From Halieaceae bacterium UBA5085 (GTDB lineage Bacteria > Pseudomonadota > Gammaproteobacteria > Pseudomonadales > Halieaceae): DNA of 64,000 bases. The notes under the pieces are model-generated. The model was not told the origin of the DNA and did not search any database. It saw nothing but the letters and a program-made list of their open reading frames with translations. A program made the position numbers and the translations under genes. Location of the stretch: assembly GCA_002414665.1 (NCBI GenBank), contig DIAF01000039.1:97021-161020 (forward strand), written 5' to 3'. This document shows positions 16,515-24,180 of the stretch, piece by piece. The stretch's first letter is position 1; every line of letters begins with the position of its first letter.

Positions 16515-17309
16515 TCACAGAATCCACGGAATCAGGACTTTACGCTCTGCTGGATAATCATCGAACTTTTTCAGATACCACTGGTGCACCTGAAACGCAC
16601 GGGGCACAAGATTGGCCGCGCTCACAAACAACACGAACAACGCACCGGGCGACCAGGTTGCAATTGCAAAGCCGGTGAACGACAACAGTTCCGTAAAGTA
16701 GCTCGGGTTGGTGACGTAGCGGAACAGGCCGCCTTGTGGAATGCGATAAACCCGCTCGCCACTCTCGACTTCCGCCTTGCTGCGGAGGTTACGTATGATC
16801 GCGTCGGAATGCACGTTCATGACGAAGCCGAACACGTAGATCGCCATGCCGATCAGGAAACGTGGGTCGGTCAACCAGTCAGCCGTCAGATGTGAGGACA
16901 GATGGGATATGAAGACGGCATTCAGATAACCGTGCAACGTGGTGACCAGCCAGCCCGCCACCACCACCAGTAACCCGAAGGTGCCTTTGCTGCCCTTTGC
17001 CACACGCATGAACAGGGGAAACAGGAAACCGCGGTTGGCGTAGTGAATCAACCACACGCCGAGGAAAATCATCGGAACCAACTCGCCGGCGTTCTTCCCG
17101 TGTAGATAAAACCAGAGAAAACTCAGTGTGGCGGGAAGCTCCATCAGGAACCATCCGAGTCGGGGGGATAGCGACAACCCCCTGCCCTCCGCACCGAAAC
17201 GTCCGTAAGGTGCCCTCGACAGAAAAGCGCCTACCAGAATAAACGCGGCGTAGACAAAACTGCCAATGAGAATGGTGTTGTACACCTCAGCGGACATCAG
17301 CCAGTTCAT
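16515..17309 (-). CDS. Steroid 5-alpha-reductase-like membrane protein
   Basis: A 264-aa polytopic protein with AGGAGGGGAG before the ATG. It matches the 3-oxo-5-alpha-steroid 4-dehydrogenase family over its whole length: GFLFPLFMR in the middle, then the C-terminal NADPH-site motifs HSDAIIRNLR, YRIPQGGLFRYVTNPSYFTE and HQWYLKKFDDYPAERKVLIPW. Members reduce a C=C double bond conjugated to a carbonyl, in steroids or in other lipids in bacteria. About seven membrane helices are visible. It converges on the YeeE/YedE operon. The substrate is unproven. Confidence 0.88.
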   Translation of the reverse strand: MNWLMSAEVYNTILIGSFVYAAFILVGAFLSRAPYGRFGAEGRGLSLSPRLGWFLMELPATLSFLWFYLHGKNAGELVPMIFLGVWLIHYANRGFLFPLFMRVAKGSKGTFGLLVVVAGWLVTTLHGYLNAVFISHLSSHLTADWLTDPRFLIGMAIYVFGFVMNVHSDAIIRNLRSKAEVESGERVYRIPQGGLFRYVTNPSYFTELLSFTGFAIATWSPGALFVLFVSAANLVPRAFQVHQWYLKKFDDYPAERKVLIPWIL

Positions 17310-17733
17310 GCTCTCCCCTCCTGTGACTGCCCGGGCGGACAGTTGTATCGTTCTTCAGTCATGCAGCCACGTTTTCGGCGGAGCGCATAGTACATGACCA
17401 CTGCCTGACAGACGTAGCGCATTTCCATACCACGTGACGAAAAATGCCGAGCGTGCCCGAAGAGCAAGGGCTTGCTGCTGCGAAAAACAGCGGCATTTAA
17501 TCCTTTCTTTTGACGCAGGCTTTGCTATCATACCTATCCTTCTGGCGCACATCGGTCTGCGCCACAATGTAACGCCACATCCGCTTCACGCTCTGTGTCA
17601 CCCGGTACCCGTAAAGTACCCCCAGCTATACCGCAACACACCCCGCTCTGGACCGAGCCATCAAACACGTAGCGTTTGCTACTTTGCATGTTGGCCAGGC
17701 GATCTGTCAGCCAAAAATCAGGATTAACATCAC
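17310..17733. other. Long leader and promoter region of rhlE
   Basis: A 424-bp gap between divergent genes. An open frame at 17434-17727 is Cys/His/Pro-rich without family resemblance and is not supported. The AT-rich segment around 17497-17535 (tttaatcctttctttt, then ctatcatacc) is the best promoter candidate for the helicase, which would leave an untranslated leader of roughly 200 nt. Long leaders are common for cold-induced DEAD-box helicases, but that regulation is inference here. Confidence 0.35.
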
Positions 17734-19026
17734 GTGTATTTTAAAGATCTCGGCCTCTCGGCCGAACTGCTACGCGCAGTAGAAAAACAGGGCTATAGTC
17801 AGGCCACTCCCATACAACAACAGGCCATACCGCTGGTTCTGCAGGGGAAAGACCTGCTGGCAGGGGCGCAAACCGGCACTGGAAAAACAGCAGGCTTTAC
17901 CCTGCCTGTACTGCAACAGTTACAGGACAAGTACCCCGCCGGGCAAAAGAGCTACCCCAAAGTACTCGTGCTGACGCCAACCCGCGAACTCGCGGCACAG
18001 GTGCACGAGAGCGTTCGCGACTACGGCTGCTATCTGCCTTTCCGGTCCGCAGTTATTTTCGGCGGAGTCAGTATCAATCCGCAGAAACAGAAGCTCATCA
18101 AGGGCGTCGATATTGTCGTAGCAACGCCGGGCCGCCTGCTTGACCACGTCCAGCAGCGCAGTATCGACCTGTCACGGATCGAGATACTGGTTCTGGACGA
18201 GGCAGATCGCATGCTGGACATGGGCTTCATTCACGACATCCGCAAAGTGTTGAAGATTATCCCCAAGCAACGCCAGACGCTGCTTTTCTCTGCCACCTTC
18301 TCCAACGACATCAAGACGCTCGCCGCAGAGTTCCTGCAGCAACCGGCGCAAATCCAGGTAACACCGGAGAATACCGCGACTGAACTGGTCAGCCAGACCG
18401 TGTATCCGGTAGACAAAAAACGCAAGCGTGAACTGCTTGCCGAGAAAATCGGCGAAGAGAACTGGCAGCAGGTGCTGATATTTACCCGCACCAAGCACAG
18501 TGCCAACAAACTGGCGGAGCAACTGGGCAAGGACGGCATCACTTCAGCGGCAATACACGGCAATAAGTCACAGGGGGCGCGCACCCGTGCCCTGTCCGAT
18601 TTCAAGGCCGGCACGGTCAGAGCCCTGGTGGCAACGGACATCGCCGCACGTGGCATCGATATCGACAAACTGCCGCATGTGGTGAACTTCGAGTTGCCCA
18701 ACGTGCCCGAGGACTACATTCACCGCATCGGGCGCACCGCACGAGCTGGCCAGCAAGGCAGCGCCATATCACTGGTGTGCGTAGATGAGCTGAAACTGCT
18801 GAAGGATATCGAGAAACTCCTGGGCAAGCCCATCGAGAAAGTGCATGCACCGGGGTATGACGTTGATCCCAGCATCAAGGCTGAGGTGATTCAAAACGGC
18901 AGCAACCGCGGCAGCGGGCGCAACCAGCCGAGCGGCCGGGGCAGATCGCAGGGCCGCAGTCGTCCCGGCGCGTCCGGGAACTCCGCCAGACCCCGCACCG
19001 CCAGTGGCAACCGGCATCCCGGCTGA
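17734..19026 (+). CDS. rhlE: DEAD-box RNA helicase RhlE
   Basis: A 430-aa helicase with all family motifs in order: Q motif (YSQATPIQQQAIP), motif I AQTGTGKT, Ia PTRELA, Ib TPGRLLD, II DEAD with RMLDMGF, III SAT, then the second RecA domain with V ATDIAARGIDI and VI HRIGRTARAG. The tail from about residue 385 is a basic Gly/Arg/Ser-rich RNA-binding extension. RhlE remodels RNA structure in ribosome assembly and RNA turnover. The start is a GTG with CAGGA upstream. It converges on the CoA-transferase gene with 17 bp between stops. Confidence 0.93.
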   Translation: MYFKDLGLSAELLRAVEKQGYSQATPIQQQAIPLVLQGKDLLAGAQTGTGKTAGFTLPVLQQLQDKYPAGQKSYPKVLVLTPTRELAAQVHESVRDYGCYLPFRSAVIFGGVSINPQKQKLIKGVDIVVATPGRLLDHVQQRSIDLSRIEILVLDEADRMLDMGFIHDIRKVLKIIPKQRQTLLFSATFSNDIKTLAAEFLQQPAQIQVTPENTATELVSQTVYPVDKKRKRELLAEKIGEENWQQVLIFTRTKHSANKLAEQLGKDGITSAAIHGNKSQGARTRALSDFKAGTVRALVATDIAARGIDIDKLPHVVNFELPNVPEDYIHRIGRTARAGQQGSAISLVCVDELKLLKDIEKLLGKPIEKVHAPGYDVDPSIKAEVIQNGSNRGSGRNQPSGRGRSQGRSRPGASGNSARPRTASGNRHPG

Positions 19027-19043
19027 TGGGGCACGACACGCGA

Positions 19044-20324
19044 CTACAGGTTCAATTTTAGAATATCACGAGCTTCGCGAGCCAGTGCTTCGCGAAAGCT
19101 CGGGTGGGATATAGCCACAAGATCCCTGGCACGCTCACGCAGTGAACGGCCTCGAAGCTTGGCAATACCGTATTCCGTAACTACATAGTCAACCTGTGCA
19201 CGTGTCGTCACAACCCCCGCACCACTGGCCAGCGCGGCCACGATGCGCGTGGCCTGACCATCGCGCGCCGTGCTGGGCAACGCGATAATGCTCTTGCCGT
19301 GATCTGAGTAGGTTGCGCCGACGACAAAATCGACCTGTCCACCAACACCGGAATAGATACGGTGACCAATCGAATCGGCGCAAACCTGCCCGGAAAGATC
19401 TATCTGCAATGCACTGTTGATTGACGTTACACAAGGATTCTTGGCAATGACTGTTGGGTTGTTGACGAACTCCACATCAAGAAACCCCACTTCCGGGTTA
19501 TCGTGCACAAAGTCGTACAAGGCCTCACTACCCAGCACAAAACTGGTCACGGTTCTGCCGCGAGCAATGCGCTTGAGCGAATTGTCAATTACACCGCTCT
19601 CGATAAGTGGCAAGACGCCGCTGGAAAACATCTCCGTGTGAATTCCCAGATGCTGCCGGTCTCCGAGGCAACGCAGGGCGGCATCCGGGATGGCACCGAT
19701 ACCCATCTGTAAACAGGCTCCGTTTTCGACCAGTGATGCGACGTGCGCTCCGATACGATCTTCTGTATCACCCGTTTCTCGCTCACTCACCTCCAGCAGA
19801 GGCTCCTCCAGCTCAAACGCCGTATGAATATTGCGGATATTGATAAAGCCGTCGCCGTGGGTACGCGGCATGCGCGGGTTGATGTGAGCGATTATTCGCC
19901 CCGCGACTTCACAGGCTGCTGCCGTCGCCTCCACTGAAATTCCGAGAGAGCAATTGCCATGACGGTCAGGCGGGGATACCTGTACCAGCACGGTATCGAT
20001 CTTCTGTTCCCGTCGGCGAAACAGCTTGGGCAACTCAGACAAAAAAAGGGGGACGTAATCTGCTCTGCCCTGATTAATCAACTCACGTGTTTGCTTGCCG
20101 GCAAAGAAACAGCGGTGTCGCAAGTGCCCATCCAGCTCAGGGACCGTGACGGCGTCCGCATGCTCCAGGTGCAGTTGCATCAGTGTGATGTTGCTGTGGG
20201 ACAGTGCGTGGTGAGCCAGTGCGTCGAGGAGCCGTGTGGGCGTGGCCGCCATGGAATGGCACCAGACAAACTCATTGGAACCGATAGGCTCAACCGCCTG
20301 CTCAGCACTTTCTACACGTCGCAC
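19044..20324 (-). CDS. Acetyl-CoA hydrolase/transferase family CoA-transferase
   Basis: A 426-aa protein of the 4-hydroxybutyrate CoA-transferase/acetyl-CoA hydrolase family. Visible motifs are VSPPDRHGNCSLG, the glutamate nucleophile motif GIHTEMFSSG (Glu231), and C-terminal ATYSDHGKSIIALPSTARDG and VVTEYGIAKLRGRS. The enzyme forms a covalent glutamyl-CoA intermediate and moves CoA between acyl groups. The start is a GTG preceded by GGGAG at good spacing. It sits among catabolic genes, consistent with activating an acid for breakdown; the actual acid is unknown. Confidence 0.88.
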   Translation of the reverse strand: MRRVESAEQAVEPIGSNEFVWCHSMAATPTRLLDALAHHALSHSNITLMQLHLEHADAVTVPELDGHLRHRCFFAGKQTRELINQGRADYVPLFLSELPKLFRRREQKIDTVLVQVSPPDRHGNCSLGISVEATAAACEVAGRIIAHINPRMPRTHGDGFINIRNIHTAFELEEPLLEVSERETGDTEDRIGAHVASLVENGACLQMGIGAIPDAALRCLGDRQHLGIHTEMFSSGVLPLIESGVIDNSLKRIARGRTVTSFVLGSEALYDFVHDNPEVGFLDVEFVNNPTVIAKNPCVTSINSALQIDLSGQVCADSIGHRIYSGVGGQVDFVVGATYSDHGKSIIALPSTARDGQATRIVAALASGAGVVTTRAQVDYVVTEYGIAKLRGRSLRERARDLVAISHPSFREALAREARDILKLNL

Positions 20325-20540
20325 TTTTGTCTCCCGTTATAGGCTCCGTCCAGAGTATACGTGAGCGGCCCCTCGAACGTTGTTTCTTCGACACCGCACA
20401 CGGATGCATTTACCTGACCAGGCGCAGGGACCGCCCACCGGACGGGCATCCGCCGCCTGCCACCGCCGACAATCATTGCCTTGACGCTGCCGCCGGCGAA
20501 ACCTAGTCTCGACCCTTTGCCGAGCCGGGATGCCGAATGC

Positions 20541-21845
20541 ATGGACAGATCCAGTGACACACCGCCGACCGGGAAGCCGACCCCGGTCAGGGAGCCTGCA
20601 CGCCATCCCGCAACCTTGATGGCCATCATCGCCTTTCTGGCCCACAACGCCGCAGTCGGACTGTGTTATGGCTCCTTCGGGGTGCTGGTCATGGAGTTCG
20701 AACGTCATTTCAGTGCCGGTCGTGCCCAGACCTCCCTCGCATTCTCCCTGGTCGTACTGGCCAGCGGCCTCATGGCGCCCTTCGTCGGCGCGCTGCTGGG
20801 CCGGACGCACATACGCACCGTCATGATCAGCGGTGCATTACTCGCCAGCGCCGGATTCTTCTGCCTGCCGTTTACCCAGCACCCGTCCGCAATGCTCGCC
20901 TGCTTTGCACTGCTGATCGGCCCGGGCATCAGCCTGCTCGGACTGCTGCCGGCGGTCACACTGGTGAATAACTGGTTCAGCCATCGTCAGGGCCTGGTAC
21001 TCGGTCTTGTGATGATGCCCGTGGCAGTCACTGTGGTGCCATTGATTGTGGTCAAACTGTTGCCGATCCTGGGCTTTGAGACCTTGCTGCAGGGTATCGG
21101 CCTCGTCTACCTCGCGGTTATACCAATACTGCTGATGGTCAAGGACAGCCCGGAGCACTGGCAGGCCAGCAAATGGCACTCCGGCAACTCGGAGGCTGAC
21201 ACGCCCACTGTCGTGAAACCGCAGCGACCGTCCGTGTCTGCGGTGCTCTGGCATCCCGCATTTCTGCCGCTGGTCATCGCTACCGGCCTGATGATGGGAG
21301 CCGGCGTTGCCAAGAATACCCATATGGTCCCGCTGCTGGTGGAGGGCCAGTGGTCAATGGAGCAGGCGACGCTGTTACTTGCCGTATCCGGCGGCTGCGC
21401 AGTGCTGGGATCACTGCTGCTAGGCTGGCTGGCCGACCGCCATAACGCGGCAGCCGTGATTGCCTTCAACGCGCTGCTACAGTCCGTGGTCTGGCTCATT
21501 CTCATCACTCCCGCCTCCTTCGCACTGTTGTTGCTGGATGCGGTACTGATCGGCATGTGTATTGGTGGGCTCTCCACGGCCAAGGCGGTGGTCGTGTCTC
21601 GCGTGTTCGGTCGCAGCCAGTTTGCCTTTGTCAGCGGGCTGATGGGGTTCTGCACGTTGCCGCTGCTGTTCACACTGTCGCCACTCATGGGGTTGCTGCG
21701 ACAAACCAGTGGTGGCTACACGCTACCTATCTCACTGATTATCGGCGGATTTTTCGTTGCAGCGGCCTGCATGTGGCTGGTCAGCCGCCTGGAGCAGCAG
21801 GCACCGCAGCCCTTGAGCACAGAGCCATCATCCGCAACAGTGTGA
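20541..21845 (+). CDS. MFS transporter
   Basis: A 434-aa protein with about twelve hydrophobic segments and an extended N-terminus (about residues 1-25, Pro/Arg-rich). I prefer ATG 20541 because the longer frame starts at a TTG with no ribosome-binding site. The first half resembles monocarboxylate/oxalate-formate-type MFS carriers (YGSFGVLVMEFERHF after helix 1, NNWFSHRQGLVLG in the middle loop). The loop between helices 6 and 7 is charged (HWQASKWHSGNSEADTP). A TauD-type dioxygenase follows 91 bp downstream on the same strand, so substrate import and oxidation may be linked. Confidence 0.85.
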   Translation: MDRSSDTPPTGKPTPVREPARHPATLMAIIAFLAHNAAVGLCYGSFGVLVMEFERHFSAGRAQTSLAFSLVVLASGLMAPFVGALLGRTHIRTVMISGALLASAGFFCLPFTQHPSAMLACFALLIGPGISLLGLLPAVTLVNNWFSHRQGLVLGLVMMPVAVTVVPLIVVKLLPILGFETLLQGIGLVYLAVIPILLMVKDSPEHWQASKWHSGNSEADTPTVVKPQRPSVSAVLWHPAFLPLVIATGLMMGAGVAKNTHMVPLLVEGQWSMEQATLLLAVSGGCAVLGSLLLGWLADRHNAAAVIAFNALLQSVVWLILITPASFALLLLDAVLIGMCIGGLSTAKAVVVSRVFGRSQFAFVSGLMGFCTLPLLFTLSPLMGLLRQTSGGYTLPISLIIGGFFVAAACMWLVSRLEQQAPQPLSTEPSSATV

Positions 21846-21936
21846 GCAACCCGAACGCAATGGCTGGATTCGACGCCTTCAACCATCTACTCTATCCCAT
21901 CCCCCGGGGCATCACCCGTAACGCGGAGAGCGAACA

Positions 21937-22842
21937 ATGCAGCACTTCGAAATATCCCCACTGGCAGGCGGTATCGGCGCCGAGGTTCGAGGGTTGGACC
22001 TCAGCCGCGAGATCGGCCCCTCGATACGCGACGCCATGGTGGAAGCCTGGCTGGACAGGGGTATTCTGCTGTTTCGCGGCATCGGCGACAGTCCGGAGAA
22101 GCAGCTGACGCTGAGCCGTGCATTCGGCGAGCTGGAAGTGCACCCCATCGAAAACATTCGTGTCGATGGCTACCCCGAACTCATCTGGCTCTCGAACCGC
22201 AAGAGCGATGAAACAGCGCCCATTTACCACTACGACGGTGTCGCCACCGTTGGTCGCATTCCGTGGCACAGCGACCTCGTTTACACCACCACACCCAACC
22301 GGGGCGCGCTACTGCGCATGCTGGAAATGCCCTACTCCGATGGCCAGACGGGATGGATCGACACGGCAGCGGCCTACGATGCACTGCCGGAGACCACCAA
22401 GCAGCGCATCGAACACCTTGAGGCACGCTTTCGCTTTATTGCCGACCCTCGCGAAATGCGCTTTGGGCGGCCCAACGTGGAACGCCACGACGAAACCAAC
22501 CTGGAGAGGGAAAAAGCTTTCTACCCCTCGTTTCCGGACACCATCCACCCGCTGGTCTGGAGACATCCAGTGAGCGGACGCAAGGCCTTGTGTGTCAGCC
22601 CGCTGCACCTGCGTGAGGCCATCGGGCTACCAGCAGACGAGGGCGATGCGCTGCTGCACGACCTGGTGGCACACGCGACCGATGCGCGCTTCAGCTACGT
22701 GCATCACTGGGAGCCGAATGATATGGTGCTCTGGGACAACCTGCGCACGATGCACCGCGCATTCGGCAACCCGCCCGATGCCTCCCGCCTGGTACACCGC
22801 ACTACCCTGAAGAGCACGGTGGCTATGGGACGATTAGCCTAG
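21937..22842 (+). CDS. TauD/TfdA-family Fe(II)/2-oxoglutarate dioxygenase
   Basis: A 301-aa dioxygenase with the metal triad His111-x-Asp113 (in PWHSD) and His273 (in TMHRAF), and the 2-oxoglutarate-binding Arg288 in LVHRTTL. The N-terminus (IGAEVRGLDLS) is typical of TauD/TfdA enzymes. Members hydroxylate taurine, alkyl sulfates, aryloxyacetates and similar molecules next to a heteroatom, releasing sulfite, sulfate or an alcohol. With the MFS gene immediately upstream and a sulfatase/TonB pair nearby, organosulfur use is plausible; the substrate cannot be read from sequence. Confidence 0.9.
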   Translation: MQHFEISPLAGGIGAEVRGLDLSREIGPSIRDAMVEAWLDRGILLFRGIGDSPEKQLTLSRAFGELEVHPIENIRVDGYPELIWLSNRKSDETAPIYHYDGVATVGRIPWHSDLVYTTTPNRGALLRMLEMPYSDGQTGWIDTAAAYDALPETTKQRIEHLEARFRFIADPREMRFGRPNVERHDETNLEREKAFYPSFPDTIHPLVWRHPVSGRKALCVSPLHLREAIGLPADEGDALLHDLVAHATDARFSYVHHWEPNDMVLWDNLRTMHRAFGNPPDASRLVHRTTLKSTVAMGRLA

Positions 22843-22942
22843 GCCATTCACAGCAGGTGGTGGCGGGAATCTGCCACTGTTCCTGCACCGAATGTGACTG
22901 CTAAACTCCGCGTTACCAGCTCCCGACGCGTACCTGACTCCC

Positions 22943-23302
22943 ATGCCCTATCCGCCTCTCCCCGCGGTCGCCATGCGCGTTGTGCACATCACCTGTGGGG
23001 CAGCTTTGCTCGCTGTAACTGCGATTGCGGCAACGGCCAGTGAGGCGGCTCGCTATACCGACGGCCACCTGCATACCGTAGATTTTTTTCAGCAAGGCGC
23101 GCCGCTGGCAACGCTGATCAGCGCCATGGATGCAGCGGGTGTCGGCAACGCCATGGTATCCGGCATGCCGTTGATGAAGAAATGGCACGAGAACGAACCC
23201 AAACGCCCCGATACTTACGCGGGGGATGATGCCGGCGTGTACTGGTTCAGCGCCACCGATGCCTATCTGGCTAAGGCGCTGGAGGCCCTGCCACCCGCGT
23301 AG
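22943..23302 (+). pseudogene. Truncated metal-dependent hydrolase (amidohydrolase-type)
   Basis: The 119-codon frame has a signal-like N-terminus, most naturally from the Met at 22973, then YTDGHLHTVDFFQQGAPLATLISAMDAAGVGNAMVSG. This is the start of an amidohydrolase_2-type TIM barrel with the first HxH metal motif. It stops at a TAG after EALPPA, where homologous proteins continue for about 200 more residues. The following bases code for nothing recognisable before the convergent neighbour. It therefore lacks the remaining metal ligands and cannot be active; a 3' deletion is likely. Confidence 0.6.
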
Positions 23303-23378
23303 CGCGCAGCAACTTCCTCGCCCTGCTGCCGACCCGGGGCGTTTGTCCGCGGAGCAGCCCTCGCTGTATTGCCGAACC

Positions 23379-23985
23379 CTAGGCGCTTGTCTTGACTCTT
23401 CCACGCCGCGAGCGGTCAACCGGCACAGGCATCCGCAAGACCACGCACAGCGGCAACAAATCCTCCGTGCGCTGCGTACGCAGTGCGCGCAGCGCCGGGC
23501 GGGACGCCTGGTTGAGGAACACAGTGTCGGTCTCCTTCGCCGCCACAACCGCCTGCTTCCAATTGTTGTGCACCGGGGATTCCAGGCAACTGAGCATTCG
23601 GGTACCCATCTGTACACCCTCTGCACCCATCGCGAAGGCACCGGCCATGGATAGTCCATCCGCAATGCCCCCCGCGGCGATGATCGGCACATCGACTCTG
23701 GAGCGAATCAATGGCAGCAGGACCATCGTGGAAACAGGACTGGGATTCTTGAAACCGCCCCCTTCACCGCCCTCGACGACAAGGCCGTCGACGCCACAGT
23801 CGATGGCCTTCAGCGCGAATGGTATCCAGTTCACCCGACGAGGTCTCGATAATGCCCAGTCCACCGGCATTGCTCACGGCGGAAGCCAACTGGGCACGGG
23901 CAATCCACCCCATCGGGGCCTGAATTATTGGATACGCCGTGCCCGTCATCGCCGTGACACGGTTTTTCAGTGCATTTTCACTCAT
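23379..23985 (-). pseudogene. Nitronate monooxygenase, frameshifted with internal deletion
   Basis: Two overlapping frames on the minus strand together make one broken gene. The first (from ATG 23985) reads RVTAMTGTAYPIIQAPMGW, then SNAGGLGIIETSSGELDTIR: the N-terminus of nitronate monooxygenase (2-nitropropane dioxygenase). It then slips out of frame and stops. In the other frame the C-terminal half continues from ALKAIDCGVDGLVVEGGEGGGFKN through VDVPIIAAGGIADG and GAEGVQMGTRML to a stop at 23379. Compared with the family, about 85-100 residues between these blocks are missing. The gene is inactivated by a deletion that also changed the frame. Confidence 0.75.
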
Positions 23986-24123
23986 TAATAACTCCAGAAT
24001 TCATGAGCGCCCGCGGCGGGATTTCCGGCGTCGCCGATGCAGCCCGGGACACGAGGATTACCCGAAAACAGCGCCGTTACTCCACCCGTATTGCCCACCC
24101 GGCGATTACGGCATATCCTCTGC

Positions 24124-24165
24124 CATAATAATGTGGCACAGTATATGCCGTTATTACATAATAAT
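24124..24165. promoter_or_regulatory. Direct repeat CATAATAAT upstream of the TonB receptor
   Basis: Two identical 9-mers CATAATAAT (24124-24132 and 24157-24165) are spaced 33 bp apart, about three helical turns, in an AT-rich island just before the receptor gene. The second copy is immediately upstream of its GAGGA ribosome-binding site (24168-24172). It could be a two-site operator or simply AT-rich promoter DNA. The sites do not match a Fur box well. Confidence 0.35.
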
Positions 24166-24180
24166 TCGAGGACTGCCGCC

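Noticed and set aside
17434..17727. 97-codon frame before rhlE
   Set aside because: Cys/His/Pro-rich composition, no ribosome-binding site and no recognisable motif; it lies in the probable leader.
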